The notes under the pieces were generated by a model. The model was not told where the DNA came from and did no database searches. It saw only the letters and a program-made list of their open reading frames with translations. The translations under genes were made by a program, and so were the position numbers. Of a stretch of 21,667 nt of DNA, positions 20,662 to 21,667 are shown in pieces. Every line of letters begins with the position of its first letter. Positions within the stretch are counted from its first letter, which is position 1. The DNA lies in the IMG/VR virus record IMGVR_UViG_3300024265_000221, positions 1 through 21,667 of that record. One strand, given 5' to 3'. The DNA is from a virus.

Positions 20662-21667
20662 CTACTTCCCTTTGTGCTCTAACAGGGACTCGTCAATATC
20701 AAATGCTTCTATAGGCCCGTGAGTACCGGTGACGGATATTATGTAAATATCTATATCATATTGCTTATTACCTGCTCCTGGTTGATCAATCGACATAATA
20801 TTTGGATGGGCTGCCTCCCCAGCATCACAAGAAAAGTTATTTTCAGCAATCGTTGTGCCATCACGTTGAATACGTATTTTTCCCAATATAGCCCGATATG
20901 ACCAAGGAGGTAAAGGTTCTTGGCTATAAACTCCACAGGATGAGGCAGATATTATAACACGCGCCTCACTTGGGATAGTTAGGGACATGATCTCTATCCA
21001 AGAACCAACATGAACTATTTCATCGGCATTATGTCCTGTAATCTCTATATGACCTGCATTGGCCGCTAATTTAGTAGTTCCAACAGACAAGTTATCTATT
21101 TTTGCAGTCTTAACTTGTAGATTTCCTATCTTGGCGTCAGTTACTGCAAGATCATCAATCTTTGCAGAAGTAATTGCAGCATCAGCAATTTGAGCATACT
21201 CAGCGGTAATTGTCCCAGCTTGAATTAGTGCACCATAAATGGAACTAAATATTTCAGTTGGAACAGCAACCCCAGCATTATTATGACATAAGAAAAACTT
21301 ACCGGTTCCTATAGAATCCGCAAAGGTATTTGTAGCATTGAACACTGTGGGATCAGAAATGTCCCAGTAAATGAATTCTGCGGATGTACTATTTTCAGAT
21401 ATTAGATACATAACTCCTTTATACTGGAGTATTATGTCATCTTCAGCGTCTGTTTCAGACCATGAAATAAAACCACCAGATGGATCATTATCACCCCAGG
21501 TTACATTGGATAATTCTAATTTGTTAAAATTAGGAACTAATGCACCTATGTGGCTTATAGCTATGTCCTCTACCTCTCCTCGAGTTATAGGAGGGGTCAG
21601 CTTACTTCTTGGACCAGGCCAAATGAAATTAGCATTAGGATTGGACGGGTCAATTAAGAAAGCTGAC
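20662..21667 (-). CDS. Tail tip/host-specificity protein J-like, C-terminal part
   Basis: The frame enters open from the right edge and ends at TAG 20662. Through the terminal repeat it is the in-frame continuation of the ORF at 1-2123. Visible parts are NPNANFIWPGPRSKLTPPIT, a beta-strand region, then heptad-like repeats (AQIADAAITSAKIDDLAVTD, AKIGNLQVKTAKIDNLSVGT) of the kind that form trimeric stalks at the end of J-like proteins, then a ~130-residue beta-rich terminal domain (HADEIVHV-like NADEIVHVGSWIEIMSL, VIISASSCGVYS, KIRIQRDGTTIAENNF), the probable receptor-binding part. An internal ATG at 21411 is not preceded by a good SD and is not the gene start. The last 9 bases of the window differ from the left copy. 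Confidence 0.85.
   Translation of the reverse strand, partial: SAFLIDPSNPNANFIWPGPRSKLTPPITRGEVEDIAISHIGALVPNFNKLELSNVTWGDNDPSGGFISWSETDAEDDIILQYKGVMYLISENSTSAEFIYWDISDPTVFNATNTFADSIGTGKFFLCHNNAGVAVPTEIFSSIYGALIQAGTITAEYAQIADAAITSAKIDDLAVTDAKIGNLQVKTAKIDNLSVGTTKLAANAGHIEITGHNADEIVHVGSWIEIMSLTIPSEARVIISASSCGVYSQEPLPPWSYRAILGKIRIQRDGTTIAENNFSCDAGEAAHPNIMSIDQPGAGNKQYDIDIYIISVTGTHGPIEAFDIDESLLEHKGK
21533..21658. repeat. Terminal direct repeat, right copy
   Basis: Identical to 1-126. The nine bases after it (21659-21667, AAAGCTGAC) do not match the bases following the left copy. They probably are an end-of-assembly error, since the left copy keeps the tail-tip frame equally well. Confidence 0.93.

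Noticed and set aside
1-21667. Alternative genetic code with TGA as a sense codon, to explain the terminase TGA
   Set aside because: Many genes end in TGA at positions fitting tight overlaps with the next start (for example at 17416, 18298, 18919 and 7651), and tryptophan is encoded by TGG in the conserved motifs seen.

Overview
The window reads as essentially a whole genome of a small tailed phage (Caudoviricetes, siphovirus type) that closes on itself. The first 126 bases recur at 21533-21658. Joining the two copies makes one minus-strand tail-tip gene run in frame from 2123 leftward across the ends to 20662 (997 residues), which implies a circular or circularly permuted molecule of about 21,532 bp. 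All convincing genes are on the minus strand, AT-rich, tightly packed, often overlapping by 1-14 nt and preceded by AGGAG/AAGG-type ribosome binding sites. The lambda-type tail set (tape measure, M-like, L-like with a four-cysteine C-terminus, J-like tip protein), the lambda gpE/gpD-type head proteins and the Mu-type portal and protease suggest a Gram-negative host. This is an inference; nothing identifies the host directly.

Layout in the direction of transcription (right to left). A putative replication/control region (20661 to about 19323) holds a short winged-helix initiator-like gene (19650-19973), an array of 22-bp palindromic iterons (19556-19637) and several hairpins. Next come an HNH endonuclease, a 76-aa protein, two tiny one-helix membrane proteins (holin candidates) and a 115-aa unknown (19320-17949). 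The packaging/head module follows (17787-11446): putative small terminase, a 54-aa ORF, an endonuclease VII-like HNH gene, large terminase, portal, protease/scaffold, decoration protein and major capsid protein, then an intrinsic terminator. The connector/tail module (11386 to 1, wrapping to 20662) has head-tail joining proteins, tail terminator, tail tube with an FN3-like domain, a second endonuclease VII-like HNH gene, tail assembly chaperones with a -1 frameshift, tape measure, M-like protein, two small structural proteins, a LamG/repeat/gpL-like fusion, a 39-aa membrane peptide and the J-like tip protein.

Most notable points. (1) The large-terminase reading frame starts at 16784, overlapping the HNH stop, but carries an in-frame TGA inside the Walker A P-loop; removing CAATGA would restore CGRRSGKT. 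(2) A canonical A AAA AAC slippery site joins the tail chaperone to a 107-codon -1 frame ending on the tape-measure start codon. (3) Four palindromic iterons with different but still self-complementary centres lie next to the initiator-like gene. (4) A 73-nt nearly continuous hairpin in the control region is preceded by a good opposite-strand promoter. (5) The Shine-Dalgarno of one HNH gene is buried in a hairpin. I recognise no integrase, polymerase, partition system or endolysin.
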